This document shows, in pieces, positions 43,929 through 51,636 of a stretch of DNA of 52,928 nt; within the stretch, counting starts at the first letter, position 1; every line of letters begins with the position of its first letter. Below the pieces are notes generated by a model that was not told the origin of the DNA, ran no database searches, and was given only the letters and a program-made list of their open reading frames with translations. A program made the translations under genes and the position numbers. This DNA comes from Flavobacterium pectinovorum (GTDB lineage Bacteria > Bacteroidota > Bacteroidia > Flavobacteriales > Flavobacteriaceae): contig NZ_RCZH01000002.1 of NCBI RefSeq assembly GCF_006438875.1, positions 264,425-317,352 on the forward strand, in the 5' to 3' direction.

Positions 43929-43949
43929 TAAATGTAAAAAACACATTTG
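43929..43949. promoter_or_regulatory. AraR operator upstream of the symporter
   Basis: TAAATGT-N7-ACATTTG is a near-perfect palindrome, 52 bp after the galT stop and 207 bp before the symporter start. It suggests the symporter is arabinose-controlled rather than only galactose-controlled. Confidence 0.6.
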
Positions 43950-44155
43950 TAAATAGTGTAGTTCTCATTTTTTATTTTACTTTTGACTTTTCGTTCTTCT
44001 TTTCATAAAAAAATAACAGAATAAAAACACATATCACATTTAAAACCACCAGTGAATAACAAAAACATGGTTTCGGAATTTTACTAATCAAATAATTTAA
44101 AAACCACAATTAAGAAAAACTATCATCTATACTAATTTTTAAAATACTACTAACA

Positions 44156-45841
44156 ATGAACCAGAACCTCGCTTTCGCAGATTATGCGGTTTTTATTATT
44201 TATTTTATCGTAGTTTCTGCCTACGGTTACTCAATCTACCGTAAACGTAAAAAAGACGAACACGATGCTAAAGCTTACTTTTTGGCTGAAGGAAATTTAA
44301 CCTGGTGGGCTATTGGAGCTTCTCTGATTGCATCAAATATTTCAGCTGAACAATTTATCGGAATGAGTGGTGAAGGTTTCTTTTTAGGAATCGCTGTTGC
44401 TGCTTATGAGTGGTTGGCTGCAATTGCCCTTATTATTGTAGCAGTTTGGTTCATTCCTGTATATCTTAAAAATAAGATTTATACAATGCCGCAATTCTTA
44501 AAAACACGTTATAATGAATCGACTGCATTGATTATGGCAGTTTTCTGGTTGTTTTTATATGTTTTTGTAAACTTAACTTCTATTTTATATTTAGGAGCGG
44601 TTGCTATTAATGGTTTAGCAGGTGGAGAATATCTGCACGTTATCATGATTGGATTGGCTGTTTTTGCTTTGTTTATTTCTCTTGGAGGAATGAAAGTTGT
44701 GGCTTATACTGACGTTATTCAGGTTGCCGTTTTGATTATTGGAGGTTTGGTAACTTCATACATCGCACTAACAACTGTTGGACAATATTTTGGAGTAGGC
44801 GAAAATGCAATTGAAGGTTTTAAAGTTTTAATGAGAGAAGCTCCTGAGCATTTCAAAATGATTATTCCAAAACCTACTGCAACTTCATCTCAACTTGATA
44901 TCGATAAATATTTAACTTTCCCGGGTTTAATGTCTTACCTTGCAGGTATATGGATCATTAACTTAAACTACTGGGGTTGTAACCAATACATTACACAAAG
45001 AGCTTTAGGTGCTGATTTACAAACAGCTCGTACTGGTATTTTGTTTGCTGGTATGCTTAAATTATTAATGCCATTAATCGTAATGTTACCTGGTATTGCT
45101 GCGTATGTTTTATACCAAAACGGACATTTACCTCAATTGGTTGGAGGAAAAGACGGAGCTTATTCAGCTGTATTGACTTTCTTGCCAACAGGATTAAAAG
45201 GACTTTCTGTAGCAGCTTTAACTGCTGCAATTGTGGCTTCATTAGCCGGAAAAGTAAACAGTATTTCTACAATTTATACTTTAGATATTCATAAAAAATA
45301 CATCCAGAAAGAAGCGGGCGAAAAACAACAAGTAAACATTGGTAGAATTGCCGTTTTTGCTGCAATGCTTTTAGCTGTTTTATTTACATGGAATGATATT
45401 TTAGGAATTGGTGGAGTTGGTGGATTTACATACATCCAAAAATATACAGGATTTATAAGCCCTGGGGTTTTTGCCATGTTCTTCCTTGGTATGTTCTGGA
45501 AAAGAACAACTGGAACTGCAGCTATTGTGGGTGTAATTTTAGGATTTGTTTTATCTGTATTATTCAACGAATATGCTCCAATGTTATTCGGAAACGAAAC
45601 TTTATTATACACAGCTTATCCTAACGGAAAAGGGGCATTCGAAATTCCTTTCCATATTTGTATGGGATTATCATTCTTCTTTACAATGTTGGCGATGATT
45701 GGAATCAGTTTTGCAGGACCAAAAGTAAATCCTAAAGCGTTTGAAATAGACTCTGAAATGTTTAAAGTAAAACCACAAACTACAGTTTTAATCGTAATTA
45801 CATTATTGGTAATTGTGGCTTTATACGTTAAATTCTGGTAG
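44156..45841 (+). CDS. Sodium:solute symporter (SSS family) sugar transporter
   Basis: This 561-aa inner-membrane protein has about 14 hydrophobic segments and the vSGLT-like landmarks S-N-I-S-A-E-Q-F-I-G-M-S-G-E-G and L-N-Y-W-G-C-N-Q-Y-I-T-Q-R-A-L-G. A C-terminal hydrophobic helix ends L-Y-V-K-F-W. It couples Na+ to uptake of a monosaccharide such as galactose, glucose or arabinose. It lies after galT and under its own AraR-type operator, so arabinose or galactose import is most likely. A strong terminator follows. Confidence 0.92.
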   Translation: MNQNLAFADYAVFIIYFIVVSAYGYSIYRKRKKDEHDAKAYFLAEGNLTWWAIGASLIASNISAEQFIGMSGEGFFLGIAVAAYEWLAAIALIIVAVWFIPVYLKNKIYTMPQFLKTRYNESTALIMAVFWLFLYVFVNLTSILYLGAVAINGLAGGEYLHVIMIGLAVFALFISLGGMKVVAYTDVIQVAVLIIGGLVTSYIALTTVGQYFGVGENAIEGFKVLMREAPEHFKMIIPKPTATSSQLDIDKYLTFPGLMSYLAGIWIINLNYWGCNQYITQRALGADLQTARTGILFAGMLKLLMPLIVMLPGIAAYVLYQNGHLPQLVGGKDGAYSAVLTFLPTGLKGLSVAALTAAIVASLAGKVNSISTIYTLDIHKKYIQKEAGEKQQVNIGRIAVFAAMLLAVLFTWNDILGIGGVGGFTYIQKYTGFISPGVFAMFFLGMFWKRTTGTAAIVGVILGFVLSVLFNEYAPMLFGNETLLYTAYPNGKGAFEIPFHICMGLSFFFTMLAMIGISFAGPKVNPKAFEIDSEMFKVKPQTTVLIVITLLVIVALYVKFW

Positions 45842-45874
45842 TATAATTTTTTACTATATATTTTTTGAAGAATT

Positions 45875-45908
45875 AAAGACTATCATTTTTTTGATAGTCT
45901 TTTTTTTT
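45875..45908 (+). terminator. Terminator of the symporter gene
   Basis: The stem AAAGACTATCA / TGATAGTCTTT with a T-rich loop is followed by a run of T, 34 bp after the stop codon. Confidence 0.8.
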
Positions 45909-46025
45909 GTTTCCGAAGATTAGACTTACATTTATCCAAAGAAATTATCGCGATTTAAACAGAAACAGTAGCTCACCAAAAAGTCTTGTTTTTTACTAAT
46001 TTCTATTTTGTAAAAGAATTTTAAA

Positions 46026-46033
46026 TACCTTTG
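46026..46033 (+). promoter_or_regulatory. -7 element giving a near-leaderless message
   Basis: TACCTTTG matches TAnnTTTG and ends only 4 bp before the ATG at 46038. The transcript should therefore start at or next to the start codon. TTTG at 46007-46010 could be a closely spaced -33 element. Confidence 0.5.
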
Positions 46034-46037
46034 AATT

Positions 46038-46424
46038 ATGAGCACAGCAACAAAACCAAATCATATAGGGCGAAAAATTAGCCGTATTCGTGAACTTCGA
46101 GACATGAAACAAGAAGCTTTGGCACAAGCTTTAGGAACAAACCAGCAAGCTATATCCGCTATTGAAAATAGTGAAACTATAGATGAAGAAAAACTTCAGG
46201 CAATTGCTAAAGTATTAGGCGTTTCTGTTGAAGGAATTAAGAATTTTTCAGAAGAAGCTGTTTTAAATATTATAGGTAATACGTATCACGTAGATAATTC
46301 TTCAGCAGTAAATTATGGTTGCACTTTTAATCCTTTGGATAAAGTAGTTGAGTTGTTCGAACGTTTAGTTCAAGCCGAAAAAGAGAAGAATGAATATTTA
46401 GAAAAATTATTAAAAGAAAAATAA
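46038..46424 (+). CDS. XRE-family helix-turn-helix regulator
   Basis: In this 128-aa protein residues ~10-65 form an HTH_3 domain (I-S-R-I-R-E-L-R-D-M-K-Q-E-A-L-A-Q-A-L-G-T-N-Q-Q-A-I-S-A-I-E). The C-terminal ~35 residues are a charged, probably coiled-coil helix (E-R-L-V-Q-A-E-K-E-K-N-E-Y) for dimerisation. It has its own promoter and terminator, so it is not in an operon with the next gene. It could control the primase-helicase locus 350 bp downstream, but this is position-based inference. Similar small XRE proteins are common housekeeping regulators in Flavobacteria. Confidence 0.85.
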   Translation: MSTATKPNHIGRKISRIRELRDMKQEALAQALGTNQQAISAIENSETIDEEKLQAIAKVLGVSVEGIKNFSEEAVLNIIGNTYHVDNSSAVNYGCTFNPLDKVVELFERLVQAEKEKNEYLEKLLKEK

Positions 46425-46448
46425 TATTCTTAAAAGACCGGTTTATAA

Positions 46449-46481
46449 AAAAGGAGGATATCAAATTGGTATCCTCCTTTT
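46449..46481 (+). terminator. Terminator after the XRE gene
   Basis: A perfect stem AAAGGAGGATA / TATCCTCCTTT with a 9-nt loop is followed by a T-rich tract. The rest of the gap up to 46730 holds no gene that I can support. Confidence 0.75.
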
Positions 46482-46730
46482 ATTTAGTAAATAATCGAAA
46501 CACTACATATTCGCTACAGCAGAAACAGTTTCAAGTTTTATTCCAGTTACTAAAGCAAATAAAAAATGTCACAGGTTAGTACTATATTTCCATCATATTT
46601 AAACAAAAAAATATCTCCCATTCTAAGATAAAATTAAATATTCAATTTATTTAAAAATTATTATTCCTTTGAGATTTAGAATGTATATTAAATTAAAAGG
46701 AGAGAAATAAAATTCTCACTTTACCTTTAA

Positions 46731-46738
46731 TATATTTG
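46731..46738 (+). promoter_or_regulatory. -7 element of the primase-helicase gene
   Basis: TATATTTG (TAnnTTTG) lies 36 bp upstream of the ATG at 46775. A clear -33 TTTG is not visible. Confidence 0.5.
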
Positions 46739-46774
46739 TAATTGACTTAAATAGTTTAACCCAACAATAAAACT

Positions 46775-49774
46775 ATGTCTCTAGTTTCAATAAATAACAT
46801 TCAACTTTTCAAATCTCTTTTCAAAGGAAGAGAAGATGTATTTGCTGTTAGATGGGAAAAAGGAAATAAAAATGGCTATATGCCTGCGTATTTTTATGAT
46901 CCATATCAGTACAGAGCTCATAAAATTAAGGGAGGTTCTTTTCAAACCTATACAGATAAAGAATACTTACCTTTTACAGAAAAAGAAATTGAAAAACATT
47001 TAAACGGAGAACAACATATTGGAGTTTATCCTTTACTCAAAGACAATACATCTTGGTTTATTGTTGCTGATTTTGATAAAGTCGACTGGATCAATGACTG
47101 TAAAAAATTTATAAGTGCTTGTAATGAAAAAGACATACCTGCATATTTAGAACGTTCTCGATCAGGAAAAGGAGGGCATGTTTGGATATTTTTTGAACAG
47201 CCTTATCCTGCCCTAAAAAGCAGGCAAATATTTATTTCTATATTATTAGAAACCGGTGTCTTTTCTTTATTTGATAAAAGTTCAAGCTTTGACAGAATGT
47301 TTCCTAATCAAGATTTCCTGTCTGGTAAAGGATTTGGAAACCTAATAGCACTTCCTCTTTATAAGAGAACATTTGAAAACGGGAATAGTTGTTTTATTAA
47401 TATTGAAAACCTAGAACCAATACCAGATCAATGGGATTTTTTTCAAAATATCCGAAAGATTTCCACAATACAACTTAATGAATTATACAATACTCAAAAT
47501 ATATCACAGAACATTCCAGATTCCATTGTACCTGCATTATATAATAAAGGATTAACCATACGATGGAACAATGTTGTGAAAATGAATCGCAACGCTATTC
47601 CAACTTTACTTATAAATTTTCTTAAAGAAGAATTAAACTTCTTGAATTCTGAATTTATCATAAAAAAGAAAATGGGTAAAAGTACTTTCGGGAAAGAACG
47701 TTATTTCAAACTGATTGAAGAAAATGAAAATGAAGTAACAATTCCGAAAGGGTTTATTGGAAAAATAATTCGATTTTGCCGAGAAAATAAAATCGAATTC
47801 GATTTTAAAGATGAAAGAAAAAAACTAAACGAAGTTTCTTTTTTATTCAATGCACAACTCCGAGAACACCAACAAATAGCAATTAATACTATTGCAAAAA
47901 AAGATCTCGGTGTTATTGTTGCTCCACCAGGTTCTGGAAAAACAATTCTTGGACTAAAAATTATTGCCGATAAAAAACAACCATCCTTAATTATTACACA
48001 TCGCAAACAAATTGCTGACCAATGGATAGAGAGAATAGAGACTTTTTTAGGAATTCCAAAAAATGAAATTGGAAAAATCGGACAGGGCAAAGTCAAAGTT
48101 GGAAAACAAATAACAGTTGCCATGATTCAAAGTTTATCAAAAGAATTAGAAAAAACTAATGGTGAAAAACTTTTAAATTCTTTTGGAACTATTATTATAG
48201 ATGAATGCCATCATATTCCTGCTGAAACATTTAGGAATACAGTTTCAAAACTTCATTCATTTTATTTTTATGGTTTAACAGCAACTCCTTTCAGAAAGTA
48301 CAACGACAGCAAATTGATTTCTATCCATATGGGCGAAGTAATTGCTGAAATAAAGCTCAACGAAATAAGTACTGCTAAAAAGCCAAAAATCGTTATTAGA
48401 AATACAGACCTTGATGTGCCCTTTAATTCAAAAACAGACAAATTTGAAACATTATCAAAAATTCTAACTCATGATTCTACCAGAAACAAAATAATTCTTC
48501 ACGATATTACAAATGAATTAAAATCAGACAAGAAAATTGTTATTATCACAGAGCGTAAAGAACATATTGACTCTATGTATCAATACTTAAAACAATCTTA
48601 CGAAGTGGTTACGTTAAGTGGAGAAGATTCTGAAAGCAGCAGAAACTCTAAATGGAAATTGCTGAAAGAAGAAAATTACCAAATATTAATTACGACAGGA
48701 CAATTCTTTGGAGAGGGAAGTGATTTGCAAAATGCCAATTGTCTCTTTTTAGTTTATCCTTTTTCCTTTGAAGGAAAATTGATTCAATATATTGGCAGAG
48801 TACAGCGTTCTGAAATTATTCCAACTATTTATGATTATCGTGATATTAAGATCGATTATCTAAATAAAATGTTTCTAAAAAGAAATGTATATTACAGGAA
48901 GATTGATAAGCAGGCAACCCTATTTGATGAACCTGACGAAGAAACTCTTTCGGAAAGTAATTTTATTATTGATAGAAAAGTAAAAATTGGCTTTGAAAAC
49001 CTTGAATTCCGATACGGAAGCATCATTTTTAAATATAATGTTCCGGAAATGAAAACTGAACTTGTATTTGATATTGAAAATCTTGAAATCAGACCTGAAT
49101 TTGAAGTTTTGAAATCCTACTTTTCTAAAACTCTTAAAACTAAAAATATTACAGTTACGATTCATGCGGAATTCGAAGACGGAAAACTAATTTCACAGTC
49201 AGCATTTTCCAATGATTTAAAAAAGATAAATAAAGAGTTGATTGAAAGTGTAATATTTAAATTTGTTTCAAAGGTTTTCCTAAATAAGACAAATTCTGTA
49301 GAAGAAGAGAATTCCTTATTAGATATAAACGAATTACAAAATAAAAGCAACATAAATCTTTATGATTCCGGAGACGAATTATTAAATGATTTTTTACAGA
49401 ATCAAAAATACAAACATCAGAAACATTTACAATATTTAGCCGATCATCACCAACGGACTATCCTCAAAATTCGATTCGTATTAAGTCCTTTTTCATTTGT
49501 ATTTCTTCTCGCAGGAAAAACAGGTTTTCACATTGTTTTAGAAACATTAAACACTGAGGAAGCAACTTATATTTGGCATTTTGACAATGATAAAAAATCA
49601 CTGCCTGATAAATTAAAGCAAGTTGACAAATACTTAAATATCATAAGAAATAAAGGACGTCAAGCTTTTATGGAAAATCCATCAGATAATTTTAGTCGAA
49701 TTCTTCATGACTATTCAGATCAAAAGAAAGGTTTTATAACTTGGAAAGATCTACTGGAGGAAAGACTTACTTAA
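46775..49774 (+). CDS. Fusion of archaeo-eukaryotic primase domain and superfamily-2 helicase (TOTE-like)
   Basis: In this 999-aa protein residues ~1-230 carry an AEP/prim-pol core: D99-F-D101 in W-F-I-V-A-D-F-D and H135 in S-G-K-G-G-H-V-W-I-F-F. These are the metal D-x-D and the s-x-H motifs. Residues ~360-700 are a DEAD-type helicase: Walker A A-P-P-G-S-G-K-T (383-390), D-E-C-H-H at 476-480 and motif VI Q-Y-I-G-R-V-Q-R (671-678). The last ~250 residues are unassigned. The AEP-helicase combination matches the core of TOTE-type conflict proteins. It probably copies or unwinds invader nucleic acid, or restarts repair; I favour defence from the adjacent Fic gene. Confidence 0.82.
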   Translation: MSLVSINNIQLFKSLFKGREDVFAVRWEKGNKNGYMPAYFYDPYQYRAHKIKGGSFQTYTDKEYLPFTEKEIEKHLNGEQHIGVYPLLKDNTSWFIVADFDKVDWINDCKKFISACNEKDIPAYLERSRSGKGGHVWIFFEQPYPALKSRQIFISILLETGVFSLFDKSSSFDRMFPNQDFLSGKGFGNLIALPLYKRTFENGNSCFINIENLEPIPDQWDFFQNIRKISTIQLNELYNTQNISQNIPDSIVPALYNKGLTIRWNNVVKMNRNAIPTLLINFLKEELNFLNSEFIIKKKMGKSTFGKERYFKLIEENENEVTIPKGFIGKIIRFCRENKIEFDFKDERKKLNEVSFLFNAQLREHQQIAINTIAKKDLGVIVAPPGSGKTILGLKIIADKKQPSLIITHRKQIADQWIERIETFLGIPKNEIGKIGQGKVKVGKQITVAMIQSLSKELEKTNGEKLLNSFGTIIIDECHHIPAETFRNTVSKLHSFYFYGLTATPFRKYNDSKLISIHMGEVIAEIKLNEISTAKKPKIVIRNTDLDVPFNSKTDKFETLSKILTHDSTRNKIILHDITNELKSDKKIVIITERKEHIDSMYQYLKQSYEVVTLSGEDSESSRNSKWKLLKEENYQILITTGQFFGEGSDLQNANCLFLVYPFSFEGKLIQYIGRVQRSEIIPTIYDYRDIKIDYLNKMFLKRNVYYRKIDKQATLFDEPDEETLSESNFIIDRKVKIGFENLEFRYGSIIFKYNVPEMKTELVFDIENLEIRPEFEVLKSYFSKTLKTKNITVTIHAEFEDGKLISQSAFSNDLKKINKELIESVIFKFVSKVFLNKTNSVEEENSLLDINELQNKSNINLYDSGDELLNDFLQNQKYKHQKHLQYLADHHQRTILKIRFVLSPFSFVFLLAGKTGFHIVLETLNTEEATYIWHFDNDKKSLPDKLKQVDKYLNIIRNKGRQAFMENPSDNFSRILHDYSDQKKGFITWKDLLEERLT

Positions 49775-49978
49775 TTTTAGAGTTTAATACCCGAAAAATA
49801 TATTTAAAGCCATAACACATAAAATTTCATTATTTCAAATGGAAGACCTTGGAAGGCAAAGCCAATATTGTAAAAATTTACTTAGATTTACAACTCTAAA
49901 AAAAATCTGTTTTAAAAATTGATTTCAACAATATTAAGTAAGAATCAACTTAAAATTCATAATAAAAAATTAAGCTAA

Positions 49979-51073
49979 ATGAGCGAGTATACCCTTCCAT
50001 CATTGCCTTTACAACAAGAAGTAGAAAGTAAGGTAGTACTTAAAAAATTAGCATTGGCACACAAGGCACTTGCGGAACTCAATGGAGTTGCTGAAACTAT
50101 TCCAAATGAAGTTATTATCTTAAATACACTTTCTTTACAAGAAGCGAAGGACAGTTCCGCCATTGAAAATATCATTACAACAGACGATGAATTATTCAGT
50201 AGTGACAACATAGCACAACAATTTGCTAGTTCAGCAGCCAAAGAAGTTTATAATTATGCCACAGCTTTAAAAGAAGGATTCGCTATTGTTCGTGAAAAAC
50301 AACTTATTACCTGCAACCAAATTATAGAAATACAAAGCATCCTTGAAAAAACTAAATCAGGTTTTAGGAAACTTCCTGGCACTGCACTTAAAAATGGCGA
50401 AACTGGTGAAACTGTTTATACTCCACCTCAAGGTCATGATGAGATTATTTTATTAATGGGTAATTTAGAAAACTTTATAAATGATAATAGTTTGACTGAT
50501 ATTGATCCATTAGTAAAAATGGCAATAATCCATCATCAGTTTGAAAGTATTCATCCATTTTATGATGGTAACGGAAGGACCGGAAGAATAATCAATATTT
50601 TATATCTCGTAAAAGAAGATTTACTCCACTTACCTATTCTTTATTTAAGCAGATATATAAATCAAAACAAAGGAAGTTACTATCATTTATTACAAGAAAC
50701 TCGAATTACTCAGAATTGGGAACCATGGATTTTATTTATGCTCGAGGCTATAGAACAGACATCTATTCAAACTACTGGTATAATCAGAGGAATTAAAAAA
50801 CTAATGATGGATTACAAACAAAAAATCCGAAACAATTTACCAAAAATATATTCTCAGGATTTAATTAATAATTTATTTAAACATCCTTATACTAAAATTG
50901 ATTTTCTAGTACAAGATTTGAATGTTACCAGACAAACAGCGTCAAGATATTTAGACCAACTTATAGAACTTAAATTAGTAACACTACATAAAATAGGAAA
51001 AGAAAATTTTTACATTAATACAGCCTTATATGATTTTCTGCATAATGCGCCGCAAGAGTTCAAGTTTAAATAA
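49979..51073 (+). CDS. Class II Fic-domain AMP-transferase with C-terminal winged helix
   Basis: In this 364-aa protein the N-terminal inhibitory helix carries S59-S-A-I-E63-N, matching the (S/T)xxxE(G/N) motif. The Fic core H192-P-F-Y-D-G-N-G-R-T-G-R203 is intact. Residues ~275-345 include a winged helix (V-T-R-Q-T-A-S-R-Y-L). Length and plan match the SoFic-type class II enzymes. It transfers AMP from ATP to protein hydroxyls and is held inactive by E63 until released. It lies 204 bp after the primase-helicase on the same strand. No separate antitoxin is needed, since inhibition is built in. It may be part of the same locus or an independent stress protein. Confidence 0.93.
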   Translation: MSEYTLPSLPLQQEVESKVVLKKLALAHKALAELNGVAETIPNEVIILNTLSLQEAKDSSAIENIITTDDELFSSDNIAQQFASSAAKEVYNYATALKEGFAIVREKQLITCNQIIEIQSILEKTKSGFRKLPGTALKNGETGETVYTPPQGHDEIILLMGNLENFINDNSLTDIDPLVKMAIIHHQFESIHPFYDGNGRTGRIINILYLVKEDLLHLPILYLSRYINQNKGSYYHLLQETRITQNWEPWILFMLEAIEQTSIQTTGIIRGIKKLMMDYKQKIRNNLPKIYSQDLINNLFKHPYTKIDFLVQDLNVTRQTASRYLDQLIELKLVTLHKIGKENFYINTALYDFLHNAPQEFKFK

Positions 51074-51124
51074 TTAAATATTTATAACACGTTTTTAGAG
51101 TCATGTAAAAAAAACTCAAAAAAC

Positions 51125-51173
51125 TTAACATGTTAAAATTCTCATGTTAAAAAAAAACGAAAAAGTTAACATG
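51125..51173. repeat. TTAACATG repeat cluster
   Basis: The 12-bp palindrome TTAACATGTTAA (51125-51136) is followed by CATGTTAA (51143-51150) and TTAACATG (51166-51173). It lies just after the Fic gene and could be operator-like or a remnant. No function is known. Confidence 0.45.
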
Positions 51174-51174
51174 A

Positions 51175-51444
51175 TTAAATACACCTTATAAATTAATTGT
51201 AAAAACCATTTGGAATTATCCGGGTTGGGATGCCGGAATCATGAAACAAGAAGCAAAAGTTACTACCAATTTAAAATTTGTTGATTCAACTGACAAATCA
51301 AAAGTATTATTAGAAATTAACAGCGAAGAAGCTCCCGGAGATCAATGGGGAAATACCTTTAGCAATGAAACAAGAATTGGAGAAGGATATGCTAAAACAG
51401 CCAAAACATTATCAAAAATGATTATTAAAAAAGCATTCAAATAA
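51175..51444 (+). pseudogene. C-terminal remnant of a larger hypothetical protein
   Basis: The frame is open from 51175, after a TGA at 51172-51174: L-N-T-P-Y-K-L-I-V-K-T-I-W-N-Y-P-G-W-D-A-G-I-M and on to A-K-T-L-S-K-M-I-I-K-K-A-F-K. The part upstream of the first ATG (51241) is plainly protein-like, and beta-strand text such as Y-K-L-I-V-K-T continues into the ORF. This resembles the C-terminal third of secreted Flavobacterium proteins with the T-P-Y-x-L-I-V-K pattern. The 5' part, signal peptide included, is missing, so I call it a truncated remnant. A true 67-aa protein starting at 51241 is the alternative. Confidence 0.5.
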
Positions 51445-51453
51445 AAATTATTT

Positions 51454-51578
51454 AATATTCCATAGGAATATCTCATCGGTAGAAATAACACATTTGCATA
51501 AATCAAACGTTCCTACGGAACGATGTATAACCGCAATTCAAATTCAATTCTACCAAGCAGACATTCCTATAGAATATT
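51454..51578. repeat. MITE-like element with 31-bp imperfect terminal inverted repeats
   Basis: The left arm (51454-51484, AATATTCCATAGGAATAT then CATCGGTAGAA) and right arm (51548-51578) are mirror images with a few mismatches. A central palindrome CGTTCCTACGGAACG is at 51508-51522. No ORF is present. It resembles the TTCCTACGGAA elements dispersed in Flavobacterium genomes. Confidence 0.65.
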
Positions 51579-51612
51579 TTTTTTTAAAATTATTATAATA
51601 ATATTTAAAAAT

Positions 51613-51636
51613 AAAGCCCTGATTATTCAGGGCTTT
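51613..51636 (-). terminator. Terminator overlapping the stop of the halogenase-like gene
   Basis: The perfect 10-bp stem AAAGCCCTGA / TCAGGGCTTT with a 4-nt loop has a T-rich tract on the minus strand. The hairpin includes the last codons and the stop codon. Confidence 0.78.

Noticed and set aside
46449..46774. Small RNA or gene between the XRE and primase-helicase genes
   Set aside because: Apart from the terminator and a -7 box I see no second hairpin-plus-T-run or conserved frame.
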